Shown: positions 1-9,147, counted from the first letter of the stretch. The stretch: DNA of 64,000 nucleotides from Colwellia sp. (GCA_002733765.1 NVWU01000013.1:1-64000), one strand, 5' to 3'. The notes: a model not told the origin generated them from the letters alone. Program-made: numbers and translations.

Positions 1-284
1 TAAGCTTACTTACAAATGATTTAGTCTTCATTGCTAGTACCTTCAATCAGTTAGGTCTTATTTACAAGTATAGACAACAATTAGCTACAACAGAGCCTTA
101 TATTTGCATGTTTACTATGCTTTAAATGGTCAAAATTTCCAACTTTAATTGTTTTTACGTTTTTTGTAAGTTATTGAATTTATAGGTGGTAAATGAGTTG
201 ATTGTTTCCAACTCTAGGTGTTGCGATCACTAGTTGATGAGGATTGTTAATTAAGTTGGTTAACTTCCCCATAAAATAATTTAG
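1..284. other. Window-edge stretch without a confident gene
   Basis: No recognisable gene is seen. Frame 3 stays open from the window edge to a TAA ending at 125 (about 40 codons, last residues CMFTML), so the tail of a CDS starting outside the window is possible, but the stretch is short and matches no family I know. The rest is AT-rich non-coding sequence ending in the terminator hairpin at 285-316. Confidence 0.3.
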
Positions 285-316
285 AAAGGCGAATCAGAGA
301 TGATTCGCCTTTTTTT
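285..316 (+). terminator. Rho-independent terminator, probable intron target
   Basis: A perfect 11-bp stem (AAGGCGAATCA, loop GAGA, TGATTCGCCTT) is followed by a run of seven T. Group IIC introns are known to insert just downstream of such terminator hairpins, and intron-like sequence begins immediately after the T run, so this hairpin is probably the target as well as a terminator for whatever lies upstream. Confidence 0.75.
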
Positions 317-2460
317 GTTTGCCCAGCGAAGCTGGCAAACCCGTCCACTTGAAAGATAGTGGAGTCACCCTGACTAAGGGGAAGATAATCTGAATGGCAA
401 GGGCGTCACTGGCTAACGGTGGGGTCTGAAGGAAGTCATAAGAAGTTAGAGGTACACAACTAACCGTAACCTGTTTCGGCGGTATTGGTGGGTAAGCGTC
501 CAAAATAGCGCGACGCCCTATACTTAGTCAGGCCAAGACTGTGTTTGAGGGTGGAATTTCTAACAGGGAGCTAGTGCAGTAACTGGGGAAGCCTGGCATT
601 GTATCCAATCAAAATGACTTGTTCAGAAATGGTTGGACGTATTATTCAAGAGGCGACTCAAGAGTATTGCGAGTGTGAGGTGGCAGATGAACCCGTATTA
701 GTGAGTAAGGCTAGGCCGATGAAAGCCAGTAATGGTGTGGAGGGGAAAACCAAGCCGACTATCAACATTGCGTTTGATGGGGTCAATTTTAGTCAAAAGC
801 TTTCATTGATTGCGAAGGGGGGAAGTGATTTATAAATCATTAAAAAGTAGCGGGATTTATATCGGGTCTACGAGTTGCCTAATAAGGCAAGGTCTCCTTG
901 ATTGGCTAAGGGTGAAACCAAGGCTGATAATGGAACTGGGCACGGGGAGTAATTATTCTTCTTTACTAGAGGCAAAATAAAGGTGGTTAAGTACATTGCA
1001 ATATAGGGAGAAAATTCCCTCGCTAGAAGGCTTACCACGATAATGAAACAAACCTAACCGATGTAAAGGAAGCTAAACCTAAGTGATGTGAGACAATTAT
1101 TTGAGAGTGCACTTTAGCCTTTATGGGCGCATGTTATCACTGCAAGCGCTTTATGTGGCCTACAAACAAGTGAAAAATAATCGAGGCGCTGCGGGCATTG
1201 ACGGGCAGAGCATAGATGACTTTACACAAAATTTGGAAAAAGAACTTAATCAATTATTGCTTGAACTAAAAGAAAAGCGCTATCAAGCGCAACCAGTAAA
1301 GCGTGTTGAAATCGACAAAGACGATGGAGGCAAACGATTACTGGGTATTCCAACGGTTCGAGACCGAATTGTTCAACAATGTCTATCGAATATCATGACA
1401 CCTATTTTTGACCCTCAATTCCATCCATCCAGTTATGGGTACCGGGTTGGGCGAAGCTGTCATCAAGCTATCAGCAAAGCGACGCTATTTGTACGCAGGC
1501 ATAACAAGCGACACGTTGTTGATATGGATCTGTCTAAATGTTTTGATATGCTCAATCATGACTTGATTATCAAGTTTGTGAAAAAGCGGATCACAGACGG
1601 CAGTATCTTGAACTTGATTGAGATGTTTCTCAAAAGTGGAGTCATGGTAGGCTCAACGTGGCAGAATAGTGAATTGGGAAGCCCGCAAGGCGGCGTGATC
1701 AGTCCACTACTTGCCAACATCTACTTAGATGAGTTTGACCAAGAAATGATGAAGCGTAAGCACAGAATAGTACGTTATGCGGATGACATCTTGATCTTTT
1801 GCACCTCTAAATCAGGGGCAGACAATGCATTAAAAGTAGCGAGTCATATTTTAGAGGTAACATTAAAACTTAAAGTAAATGAGCGAAAAACCCATATAGC
1901 ACATAGCGATACGGGGATAAAATTCTTAGGCGTGGTAATTGGTAGCAATTACACACGCATCCAAGAAAAGAAACTCAACGCATTTAAAGTCAAAGTGAAG
2001 CAAATGACCAAACGTAACGGTGGAGGCAATTTAGCGATGGTGCTGAAGAAACTCAACCCAGTACTAAGGGGATTTGTAAACTACTTCAAGATAGCGAATA
2101 TAAGCTCAAAATTGAAAGGACTAGCAAGTTGGCTCAGGCGCAGGTTAAGAGGAGTGCAGCTGAAGTTGTGGAAAACGCCGGTTAAACTACACCGACGGCT
2201 AAAGCAATTAAAGTACAGACCGCCTTTTAAGTTCATGAAAATGAAATCATGGTGCAATAGTGGAAGTCCATTAGCACACTATGCCATGCCGAATAGATGG
2301 TTCCAAGATATTGGTTTATATCAGATAGATAAAGTGAAAACAGGTGTTCTTGCTTCTTATTACTGATAAAAGTAATAAAAAATAGTAAATTGCATGAGCC
2401 GTATACGAGGTCCGTACGTACGGTTCTGTGAGAGGGATGAGGCATGAGCCTCACCCTACT
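317..2460 (+). mobile_element. Group II intron (IIC-like) with internal RT ORF
   Basis: The element carries a group II intron reverse transcriptase (1101-2366) followed by a typical domain V at 2396-2427, where GAGCCGTA pairs with TACGGTTC, and a domain VI hairpin at about 2429-2457 (GAGGC/GCCTC and GGG/CCC) with a bulged A at 2453, the expected branch point 6-8 nt before the 3' end. The 5' end is placed just after the terminator at 285-316 because IIC introns insert there; it begins with a GC-rich hairpin (317-340). The 5' portion is about 780 nt, longer than usual for domains I-III, so the 5' boundary is uncertain. The 3' end is good to about 3 nt. Confidence 0.75.
1101..2366 (+). CDS. ltrA: Group II intron reverse transcriptase/maturase
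   Basis: Intron-encoded protein that reverse-transcribes the intron RNA and assists its splicing. The RT fold is complete: GAAGIDG near residue 29, the catalytic region VDMDLSKCFD (about 140-149), SPQGGVISPLLANIYL (about 194-209) and the active-site YADD at 226-229. After it comes the maturase-specific X domain (LNPVLRGFVNYF, then a basic WLRRRLRG helix). There is no C-terminal HNH endonuclease domain, as usual for class C introns that target hairpins. It lies in domain IV, ahead of domain V. The start is uncertain: TTG 1101, GTG 1107 and ATG 1131 are all in frame, with a stop just upstream. The frame is intact, so the intron may be active. Confidence 0.9.
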   Translation: MRVHFSLYGRMLSLQALYVAYKQVKNNRGAAGIDGQSIDDFTQNLEKELNQLLLELKEKRYQAQPVKRVEIDKDDGGKRLLGIPTVRDRIVQQCLSNIMTPIFDPQFHPSSYGYRVGRSCHQAISKATLFVRRHNKRHVVDMDLSKCFDMLNHDLIIKFVKKRITDGSILNLIEMFLKSGVMVGSTWQNSELGSPQGGVISPLLANIYLDEFDQEMMKRKHRIVRYADDILIFCTSKSGADNALKVASHILEVTLKLKVNERKTHIAHSDTGIKFLGVVIGSNYTRIQEKKLNAFKVKVKQMTKRNGGGNLAMVLKKLNPVLRGFVNYFKIANISSKLKGLASWLRRRLRGVQLKLWKTPVKLHRRLKQLKYRPPFKFMKMKSWCNSGSPLAHYAMPNRWFQDIGLYQIDKVKTGVLASYY

Positions 2461-2834
2461 CGATGTATTATTAGCTTAGCTTGGCTTAATTAAAATAAAG
2501 GAACTAATAGCCTACCCACGATCTGATTTTTTGACTAAAAAATATTAGAATCGTAAAGGAACAGCGAAGTGGCCCCGTTTAGTAATACGGGGGTAAAGTT
2601 TTTCCGGATTGCTTCTGTCAGCGTTATATACCAGTGCCTACAGCGATTTGTCAGTTTTAGTTTTGTTTTTTAGCGTAGCGTTAAGAAAAGCAATATGCAC
2701 TTGCGAGCGTAGCGAGTGCTCTTCTTCACTTCCGCTTTTATGAGCGAATGCACTAAGGTCTTTTATATCACGGTCGTGATTTAGAATGTTTTTTGTCGAA
2801 TCTTATCCAATCCAAGCGTGTTATATGATTTTTG
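2461..2834. other. Non-coding stretch between intron and ssrA
   Basis: No ORF is supported here. It contains several small hairpins, including ATTTTTT/AAAAAAT near 2525-2545 and a GC-rich one around the repeated agcgtagc words at about 2672-2720. It lies downstream of the ssrA 3' end, a frequent integration point for genomic islands, but no integrase is visible. Confidence 0.4.
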
Positions 2835-2880
2835 ATGGGACGTTAATGGGACGTTAATGGGACGTTAATGGGACGTTAAT
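2835..2880. repeat. 11-bp tandem repeat, four copies
   Basis: Four perfect head-to-tail copies of ATGGGACGTTA occupy 2835-2878, followed by the start of a fifth. They end two bases before the A-rich side of the ssrA terminator. There is no spacer between copies, so this is a simple tandem array. Confidence 0.9.
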
Positions 2881-2881
2881 G

Positions 2882-2915
2882 AAAAAACCCTTAGTAACCT
2901 GTTGATTACTAAGGG
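2882..2915 (-). terminator. ssrA terminator
   Basis: A 10-bp perfect stem (CCCTTAGTAA at 2888-2897, TTACTAAGGG at 2906-2915, 8-nt loop) is followed on the minus strand by a U run (A2882-A2887). It lies just past the 3' end of tmRNA. Confidence 0.9.
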
Positions 2916-2922
2916 CTTTATT

Positions 2923-3272
2923 TGGTGGAGCGGGGGGGAATCGAACCCCCGTCCAAAAAGCCTACATCCTCGGTACTACATGCTTAGTCGCTCATTTATT
3001 TAACCAATTAGACGCCAAGCGACAGGCTTCGTCATGGTGAGCTTGATACTATTTCGCGGTTCAGCCTCAAGCATGCTTCCCTCGCTAACCTATTTGGGGT
3101 GACCATCAATCCTCTAACCAATAGGTGAGATTTCAAGGTGATGGCTAGCCTAAGCGGCTAGTGCGAACGTATCGTCGTTAGCAATTATTGTTTTACGGCT
3201 TTTTACCAGGCAAACCGCCCCTGGGCATGCACCTTGGGTTTCGTGAATCTTGTCGAATCCTAGATCCGCCCC
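2923..3272 (-). ncRNA. ssrA: tmRNA (ssrA), tag ANDDTFALAA
   Basis: Transfer-messenger RNA that frees stalled ribosomes and adds a degradation tag. On the minus strand it begins GGGGCGGATCTAGGATTCGA and ends with the tRNA-like arm GTTCGATTCCCCCCGCTCC plus an encoded CCA, about 350 nt in all. The tag reading frame is at 3182-3150 (GCT AAC GAC GAT ACG TTC GCA CTA GCC GCT TAG), giving ANDDTFALAA. smpB, its protein partner, is the next gene upstream on the same strand. The mature ends are predicted from the tRNA-like acceptor pairing. Confidence 0.97.
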
Positions 3273-3377
3273 AAAGTTTTACTTTTATACTATAGACTAA
3301 ATATGCCTATAGAACGCATTATACAACGCTTAACTAGAATAGACAACGTGGTAATTTTTAACCACTTATCTAACAAA

Positions 3378-3866
3378 TTAACGATCCAAGTTCTTATTTT
3401 TCATTATACGCCCTTTATCAACAGCCCATTCTCTGTCTTTTATATCTGAACGTTTGTCATGATCTTTTTTACCTTTACCCAGATAAAACTCGAGTTTCAC
3501 CCAACATTGCTTCCAATACATAGCAGTTGCAATCAAAGAGTAACCGTCACGTTCAACAGCAGCAATGATTTTTTCTAGCTCTCTACGATTAAGTAGTAAT
3601 TTTCTATCACGGTTAGGATCACATACAACATGACTAGAGGCAGCATTAAGTGGCATTATTTCAGCACCTAATAAATAAGCTTCTTGATCTTTAATATGTA
3701 CATAACAATCAGAAATATTTACTTTACCGCTTCTGATACTTTTAATTTCCCAACCTTGTAAGCTCATTCCGCCTTCAAACTTGTCCGTTAAGCTATAGTT
3801 ATGCCTCGCTTTTTTATTTAAAGCGATAGTATTACTGTTGGAGCTTTTTGATTTTTTCTTAGCCAT
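3378..3866 (-). CDS. smpB: SsrA-binding protein SmpB
   Basis: Small basic protein that binds the tRNA-like domain of tmRNA and is needed for trans-translation. From the ATG at 3866 the product is 162 residues, the usual SmpB length, starting MAKKKSKSS. Family hallmarks include [16 protein letters not shown] and the basic C-terminal tail ending MKNKNLDR. An in-frame ATG at 3917 would add 17 residues; I prefer 3866 because family members begin with this MAKK-type stretch and a GGAAA Shine-Dalgarno lies just upstream. It is encoded beside ssrA on the same strand, as in many gammaproteobacteria. Confidence 0.95.
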   Translation of the reverse strand: MAKKKSKSSNSNTIALNKKARHNYSLTDKFEGGMSLQGWEIKSIRSGKVNISDCYVHIKDQEAYLLGAEIMPLNAASSHVVCDPNRDRKLLLNRRELEKIIAAVERDGYSLIATAMYWKQCWVKLEFYLGKGKKDHDKRSDIKDREWAVDKGRIMKNKNLDR

Positions 3867-4078
3867 TTTTTTTCCAAGTATCTCTATAAATAAGAGGTTT
3901 TGTTTTTTCTTTGTCATCTTTCATTGTAAAAGTGACACAGTAAACGGCAGTTATTATACGTAGAATGCTACGCATTTATATGAGAATTTTACCATTAACA
4001 GAAAAATTACTAGATTAATGCGTTTGGAGGCATGTTTTGGTATGATATCGCCAATTTATTACTGGGATAAAAAGTAGA

Positions 4079-4519
4079 ATGCCATCCATAAGTCGTAGTG
4101 CACTGGTTATGTACAGTGTTGAGCAAATGTATCAATTAATAAATGATGTTCCTGCTTACCCTCAATTTTTACCTGACTGTAGTAATAGTAAAATAATCTC
4201 TCAAGATGAAAGCTCTGTAACCGCATCACTATTGGTGTCTAAAGCAGGCTTGAAAAAATGGTTCACCACGAAAAACACTCTAGTGTCTAATCAGCAAATA
4301 ACTTTAGAGCTAGTTGATGGACCTTTTAATAAACTGCAAGGACATTGGTTACTAACGCCCCTATCATCAGAAGCATGTAAAGTTAGTTTAGAGCTTGAGT
4401 ATGAGTTTTCTAATAGAATGTTTGATCTTGCCTTTGGTCGTATTTTTAATAATATGACGAATAATATGGTTCAGGCATTTACTCAACGCGCTAAACAAGT
4501 ATATGGAGTGCATAGCTAA
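4079..4519 (+). CDS. ratA: RatA-family START-like protein
   Basis: Member of the RatA/PasT and Coq10 START-like (polyketide cyclase) family, 146 residues. In E. coli it is described as a ribosome-association toxin, while eukaryotic Coq10 homologues bind ubiquinone, so the true role may be lipid or quinone binding. Visible family features are VPAYPQFLPDC at about 24-34, LVDGPF at 79-84 and the C-terminal helix with the VQAFTQRAK stretch. It is divergent from smpB and one base from the ratB start, the standard smpB/ratA/ratB arrangement. Confidence 0.9.
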   Translation: MPSISRSALVMYSVEQMYQLINDVPAYPQFLPDCSNSKIISQDESSVTASLLVSKAGLKKWFTTKNTLVSNQQITLELVDGPFNKLQGHWLLTPLSSEACKVSLELEYEFSNRMFDLAFGRIFNNMTNNMVQAFTQRAKQVYGVHS

Positions 4520-4520
4520 A

Positions 4521-4883
4521 ATGGATAGCACACTAACAAATAACGCTAAAATTCAAATTGAAGTAGTTTATGGTTTAGCACATAAACAAAAACTATTATC
4601 TTTGCCCGTTAATATAGGAATAACGGTTGAGCAAGCTATTATTGAATCAGGAATTTTAACGCTTTTTTCTGAAATTGATCTAACCGAAAATAAAGTTGGT
4701 ATTTGGAATAAAGCGGTAAAGTTATCACAGCTTGTACAAGATTTAGATAGAATTGAAATTTATCGTCCATTAATTGCTGATCCCAAAGAAGTCAGAAAGC
4801 GTAGAGCTGAAAAGGCAAAAATTGAAGGCCGCGCCGATAAAACAACAGGTGGTAGAGTAAACCCTTTAGCTAAGAGGAATTAA
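4521..4883 (+). CDS. ratB: RnfH/RatB family ubiquitin-like protein
   Basis: Small protein with a ubiquitin-like beta-grasp fold (RnfH family) of unclear function, traditionally paired with RatA. The family core is plain: EVVYGL, TVEQAIIESGIL, the NKVGIW stretch and EIYRPLIADPKEVRKRRAEK. Start chosen at ATG 4521, one base after the ratA stop, with GGAG about 12 nt upstream; ATG 4503, overlapping ratA, is an alternative that adds six residues. The C-terminus is extended by about 20 residues relative to E. coli. A terminator follows at 4927. Confidence 0.88.
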   Translation: MDSTLTNNAKIQIEVVYGLAHKQKLLSLPVNIGITVEQAIIESGILTLFSEIDLTENKVGIWNKAVKLSQLVQDLDRIEIYRPLIADPKEVRKRRAEKAKIEGRADKTTGGRVNPLAKRN

Positions 4884-4926
4884 TATCACGGTGAATAGAG
4901 TAGTTTGAATGTATTTTGGTACAGCT

Positions 4927-4959
4927 AATAAAAAACGGCTTAATTGCCGTTTTTTATTA
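4927..4959. terminator. Bidirectional terminator between ratB and bamE
   Basis: TAATAAAAAACGGC and GCCGTTTTTTATTA form a 14-bp stem around a 5-nt loop, with A/U tracts on both sides, so it can end transcripts from ratB (plus) and bamE (minus), which converge here. Confidence 0.88.
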
Positions 4960-4982
4960 GTTGAATAATTTTAGTGCTGCAA

Positions 4983-5381
4983 TTACTTGGCACTGTTCTC
5001 TATTGATGGGTTTTTGTTACTGCTTTTATCAATAGGGGCATTAAATGGTGTATTAAAGTTTTCTGATAGTTCAAAATCACCGTCAGCCGAAATCAATTTA
5101 TTCTCTTCAAATTTTATCGTGAAACTTTTTTGCACATCTAATTTTTTACTAAGACCAGATTTTAAACGATAAATATAATTCCAAGTGTTGTTATCAAAAG
5201 TATCAACGACAACCGGACTCCCTAGAATAAATTTAACTTGTTCTTTCGTCATACCTATTTGTATTTTATCTATACTCTTTTGTTCAAGATAATTGCCTTG
5301 CGGGATATCAATACGGTAAACCCAACTTGAACAAGCAGAAAGCGATAGAGCAATAGTAATAATAGTGGTACGGAGCAACAT
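4983..5381 (-). CDS. bamE: Outer-membrane assembly lipoprotein BamE
   Basis: Lipoprotein subunit of the BAM complex that inserts beta-barrel proteins in the outer membrane. An N-terminal signal ends in the lipobox LSAC (Cys at residue 17). The SmpA/OmlA core follows: IQIGMTKEQVKFILGSP (about 41-57) and NTWNYIYRL. At 132 residues it is slightly longer than E. coli BamE, with an Asn/Ser-rich tail. It is downstream of recN on the same strand, as in E. coli. Confidence 0.93.
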   Translation of the reverse strand: MLLRTTIITIALSLSACSSWVYRIDIPQGNYLEQKSIDKIQIGMTKEQVKFILGSPVVVDTFDNNTWNYIYRLKSGLSKKLDVQKSFTIKFEENKLISADGDFELSENFNTPFNAPIDKSSNKNPSIENSAK

Positions 5382-5524
5382 GAAATTTTACTTTCCTTTA
5401 ATACAAGTTAATACAGCTTTAAAATTAACACTTAAAGTAATAGCACTTAAAGTGTGAGCAGGGATAATAACTAAGCATGGCTATAGATACAAAGCTATTT
5501 TTCATAATTTTGATATTACTTATT

Positions 5525-7225
5525 TTAGCTTGCTAATAATTCTTGGGCATTAGCTAAGCTATGTTCTGATATTTTATCACCTGCGAGTAAGCGAGCTATT
5601 TCTTGGATGCGATTTTGTTCACTTAGTTCCGTTACTTTTGTTTCAGTGTGCTCTCCATCGGTTAATTTACTAACAAATAGTTGTTGATGTCCTTTACAAG
5701 CAACCTGCGGTAAATGAGTAACACAAATTACCTGAGTACTTTTTGCCAATTGTTGTAATTTTTTGCCGACCATTGCAGCAGTCGGACCACTTATACCTAC
5801 GTCTACTTCATCAAAGATGAGGGTTGGGGTAACAACTTTGTCAGCTAAAATAACTTGCATGGCTAAGCTTATTCGAGATAATTCACCACCAGAAGCGACT
5901 TTATTCATTGCTTCTAACGCTTGTCCTGGATTTATACTGACTTGAAAATCAATTTTGTCAAAACCATTTGCGGAAATATTCATTAATGCATTATCTGAAT
6001 TGTTATCAACATCATTATTTTTTTGTTCAATGACAATATTAAATTGTCCATGGGGCATATTGAGTTCTTGCATACTTAGCGTTATGAGTTTACTTAAGGC
6101 GCTGGCGGCTTTAGTTCTTGATGATGATAAAGAAATTGCTGCATCGTGATAATATTGTTGAGTTTTTGAAATTTCATCTATTATTGAGTTTATTCTAGAG
6201 TCATCATCAGATATTGCGGTTAATTTTTGTGTTAACTCTTGATGAAAAGAAACGAGGTTTTCAGGAGGTAAACTGTGCTTTTTGGCAAGTTGTAAAGCAG
6301 TAGAATAGCGTTCTTCAATCAGGGAGTAAGCTTGTGGATCTAGCTCAAGTTCTTGATAATAATGCTTAAGATCTACACTTGCTTCTTCAAGCTGTAGTTG
6401 AGAATCATTAAGGATAGATGCTACATCGCTTAGTCTAGTATCAACTTTGGCTAAAGAGTTGATATTTTCGCTACATTGTCTTAGCAAGTCTAATACGTTA
6501 TAACGCTCATTTTCAGCCAATGTTTGTAATGACTCTAACGTGGTATCAAGTAAGTCTTGGGCATTGGCATGACGTTTATAATCACTCTCAAGTTCTTGAA
6601 ATTCATTTTCTTGTAAGGAAAATTCATCTAACTCTATTACTTGATATTGAAGTAGTTGTCGTTGCGCTTCACGTTGTTGTTTGTTTTGCTGTAATAAGGT
6701 TAGTTCTTTGTTTAGCTTATGCCATTGTTGGTAATAGTGTTTTACTTCATCAATAAGTGGTTTGTGGTTGGCGTATTCATCGACAAGTTTACATTGCTGA
6801 CTTGATTTTACTATCAGTTGGTGATCATGCTGTCCATGAATATTAATGAGTAACTGGCCTATTTCTTTAAGTTGTACCAAAGGAACCTGACTACCATTGA
6901 TATAGGCTTTAGAGCGCCCCTCAGCTGAAATTACTCGTCGTAATATACATTCACTACTCGATTCTAGTAATAAATCATGTTGAGATAACCATTGTTGTGC
7001 ACAAGTGTTTTTTTGTGTTTCAAAGGTAGCGGCTAGCTCTGCTTTTTTACTGTTAGGGCGAACTACATTAGTCGTTGCGCGTTCACCTAAGCAAAGGCCT
7101 AGGGCATCTATTGCTATTGATTTACCAGCGCCAGTTTCGCCAGTGATAGTGGTCATGCCCGATTGCCAATCAATATCTAGTGAACGCACAATGGCAAAGT
7201 TTTGAATATTTAATTGTAAAAGCAT
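5525..7225 (-). CDS. recN: DNA repair protein RecN
   Basis: SMC-like ATPase used in recombinational repair of double-strand breaks. Walker A GETGAGKS is at about residues 30-37; two long coiled-coil segments occupy about 150-370; the signature GGELSRISLAMQVI and Walker B LIFDEVDVGISG are in the C-terminal lobe. Length is 566, near the family norm of 553. It lies between nadK and bamE. A LexA box and an 18-bp inverted repeat lie directly upstream of the ATG, so SOS control is expected. Confidence 0.97.
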   Translation of the reverse strand: MLLQLNIQNFAIVRSLDIDWQSGMTTITGETGAGKSIAIDALGLCLGERATTNVVRPNSKKAELAATFETQKNTCAQQWLSQHDLLLESSSECILRRVISAEGRSKAYINGSQVPLVQLKEIGQLLINIHGQHDHQLIVKSSQQCKLVDEYANHKPLIDEVKHYYQQWHKLNKELTLLQQNKQQREAQRQLLQYQVIELDEFSLQENEFQELESDYKRHANAQDLLDTTLESLQTLAENERYNVLDLLRQCSENINSLAKVDTRLSDVASILNDSQLQLEEASVDLKHYYQELELDPQAYSLIEERYSTALQLAKKHSLPPENLVSFHQELTQKLTAISDDDSRINSIIDEISKTQQYYHDAAISLSSSRTKAASALSKLITLSMQELNMPHGQFNIVIEQKNNDVDNNSDNALMNISANGFDKIDFQVSINPGQALEAMNKVASGGELSRISLAMQVILADKVVTPTLIFDEVDVGISGPTAAMVGKKLQQLAKSTQVICVTHLPQVACKGHQQLFVSKLTDGEHTETKVTELSEQNRIQEIARLLAGDKISEHSLANAQELLAS

Positions 7226-7233
7226 AATGCGGC

Positions 7234-7283
7234 ACCAAATTACTGTATAAACAACTAGCTGTTAATTTATACAGTAATTTGGT
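7234..7283 (-). promoter_or_regulatory. LexA box within an 18-bp palindrome upstream of recN
   Basis: CTGTTAATTTATACAG at 7259-7274 fits the LexA consensus CTGT-N8-ACAG. It lies in a perfect inverted repeat: ACCAAATTACTGTATAAA (7234-7251) and its reverse complement (7266-7283), 14-nt loop. The left arm adds a second TACTGTATA half-site. The palindrome ends 8 nt before the recN ATG, so in RNA it could form a hairpin next to the ribosome-binding region. Confidence 0.8.
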
Positions 7284-7403
7284 TTTTTGCAAGGTTTTAT
7301 TAAAAAATAGTCTAGGTTGATTATTTGTTCATGAGCTATTTATACTGATTAACTTGTCGGTAATACCAATTTAATTAATGGCTTAACTTCTTTTTAATCT
7401 TAG

Positions 7404-7452
7404 TAATGAGAATAACAATAAAGTGCCGGGCGTTTTATTGTTATTCTCATTA
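7404..7452 (-). terminator. Long hairpin at the nadK 3' end
   Basis: TAATGAGAATAACAATAAA (7404-7422) pairs with the sequence at 7434-7452 around the GC-rich centre gtgccgggcgt. The right arm includes the nadK stop codon. There is no long U run, so it may be a weak terminator or a 3'-end stabiliser between nadK and recN. Confidence 0.5.
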
Positions 7453-8331
7453 ATAAAGTTTGTTACCCCAACTAAGTTTGTTACGTAATACGGTAAAATA
7501 ATTATGATCAAGGGGATGCACCAAACCAATTGTGCATTCACTTTTTTTGATGATAACTTCATCCCCAGGCATAACGGCTAAAATTACATGGCCATCACAG
7601 CTTACTTGTAAACTTTCTTGGTTTTCATTGGCTAATATCAACTTAATTTCACTATCGCCATCAACAACAATAGGGCGACTAGTTAACGTATGTGGAAACA
7701 TGGGAACCAAGGATAGCGCATTTAAATTGGGTGTTAAAATAGGGCCGCCAGCTGACATTGAATAAGCCGTTGAGCCAGTAGGGGTTGCAATAATTAAACC
7801 ATCTGAACGTTGGCTAAACATAAAACAGTCATCAATATAGACTTCAAACTCTATCATGCTAGCCACCTTGCCAGCATGTAGTACCGCTTCATTAACTGCA
7901 CTATTCGAGCTTTTTAGTTTACCATGTCGATAGACTTCAGCTTCAATAATAAAACGTTGTTCTGAGCGTGATTTACCCGCTAAAATTTTCGCTAACGGTT
8001 CAATGATGTCATCAGGTGAAAGATCGGTTAAAAAACCTAAATTGCCACGATTAACGCCAATAACTCCTATATTAAAACAAGCGAGAACTCTTGCTGCACC
8101 TAACATATAGCCATCACCACCTACTACAATAGCTAAGTCAGCTTGTTCGCCAATTTCAGTTAATGAGCAAAAGGTCATATTTTTAATTGCAATTGAACTA
8201 GCGACTGAATTTTCGACTAAGACTTGATAGTTATTATCAATTAAGTACTGGTGTAATGTGGTTATTGTAGCGCTAGCGCCTTGATGATTGGGCTTACCGA
8301 TAAGACCAATTGTTTTATAGTGTTGAGCCAT
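7450..8331 (-). CDS. nadK: NAD kinase
   Basis: Phosphorylates NAD to NADP in the cytoplasm. Visible motifs are [12 protein letters not shown] at the N-terminus, [13 protein letters not shown] (the GGDG nucleotide-binding signature, about 69-81), [13 protein letters not shown] (about 92-104), NEAVLHAG and [19 protein letters not shown]. Length 293, matching E. coli NadK. It is divergent from grpE and upstream of recN, as in E. coli. A second NAD-kinase-like gene is at 20496-21671. Confidence 0.97.
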   Translation of the reverse strand: MAQHYKTIGLIGKPNHQGASATITTLHQYLIDNNYQVLVENSVASSIAIKNMTFCSLTEIGEQADLAIVVGGDGYMLGAARVLACFNIGVIGVNRGNLGFLTDLSPDDIIEPLAKILAGKSRSEQRFIIEAEVYRHGKLKSSNSAVNEAVLHAGKVASMIEFEVYIDDCFMFSQRSDGLIIATPTGSTAYSMSAGGPILTPNLNALSLVPMFPHTLTSRPIVVDGDSEIKLILANENQESLQVSCDGHVILAVMPGDEVIIKKSECTIGLVHPLDHNYFTVLRNKLSWGNKLY

Positions 8332-8438
8332 AACAAATATTTCGTAGTTTTAATCTTTATATAGGGAAGTTTCCCCCTATTTGAATGGCTTGTAAAGTTC
8401 ACTTTTGATAAAATGTTTTAATTTAGTTTTAAATTCAG

Positions 8439-8466
8439 CTTGAATCAAACAAGCTAGACCCCATAA
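8439..8466 (+). promoter_or_regulatory. Sigma-32 (heat-shock) promoter of grpE
   Basis: CTTGAA (8439-8444), a 14-bp spacer and CCCCATAA (8459-8466) match the RpoH consensus CTTGAAA-N11-16-CCCCATNT. It lies about 45 bp before the grpE ATG. Confidence 0.88.
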
Positions 8467-8511
8467 TTAGCAACAATGTTAAAGTTTACCTAGATTGAAT
8501 CGGAGTTTTTC

Positions 8512-9147
8512 ATGACAACAGAGTCAAAAGCCAATAATGCAGACCAAGAGATCTCACCAGAGCAATTAGTTGATGAGATAGTACAACAAGCTGAAGAGCA
8601 AGTAGAAGAACAACATGAGCAAGCACATGAAGTGATTAGTGAAGAGCAAGAGCGCATTAATGAATTAGAGTTAGCTGTTGCCACGGCACAATCTACCGTT
8701 AGTGACCAAAAAGATTCAGTAATTCGTGCTAAAGCTGAAGTTGACAATATGCGTCGCCGTGCAGCACTAGATGTGGAAAAAGCGCGTAAGTTTGCGTTGG
8801 AAAAATTTGCGGCTGAAATGTTAACGACGGTTGATAACTTAGAACGTGCTTTGCAAAGTATTGATACCGAAGATGAAAGTAAAAAAAGTGTTATTGAGGG
8901 ACTTGAATTAACGCTACAAGGTTTAATTGCTTCATTAGATAAATTTGGTGTTAAAGCGGTCGATCCACAAGATCAACCGTTTAACCCTGAATTGCATCAA
9001 GCGATGTCAATGCAAGAAGTACCTGATGTTGCGCCAAACACTGTGATAGCGGTGATGCAAAAAGGTTATGAATTAAATGGCCGATTGATTCGTCCTGCCA
9101 TGGTTATGGTTTCTAAAGCTGCACCTGCGGTTGATACAACGGCATAA
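8512..9147 (+). CDS. grpE: Nucleotide exchange factor GrpE
   Basis: Releases ADP from DnaK in the Hsp70 cycle. Residues 1-50 are very acidic and glutamine-rich, followed by a long coiled-coil with [20 protein letters not shown] (about 72-91). The beta domain has [14 protein letters not shown] and the C-terminal [18 protein letters not shown]. Length 211 versus 197 in E. coli, the excess being in the N-terminal tail. A GGAG site precedes the ATG. It has its own sigma-32 promoter and terminator and lies upstream of dnaK. Confidence 0.97.
   Translation: MTTESKANNADQEISPEQLVDEIVQQAEEQVEEQHEQAHEVISEEQERINELELAVATAQSTVSDQKDSVIRAKAEVDNMRRRAALDVEKARKFALEKFAAEMLTTVDNLERALQSIDTEDESKKSVIEGLELTLQGLIASLDKFGVKAVDPQDQPFNPELHQAMSMQEVPDVAPNTVIAVMQKGYELNGRLIRPAMVMVSKAAPAVDTTA

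Noticed and set aside
317-340. Separate REP-type element at the start of the intron
   Set aside because: A single GC-rich hairpin; more simply explained as part of the intron 5' structure.
599-835. 78-codon ORF inside the 5' part of the intron
   Set aside because: No recognisable domain, and it lies in what should be structured intron RNA; kept only as a note on the unusual intron length.
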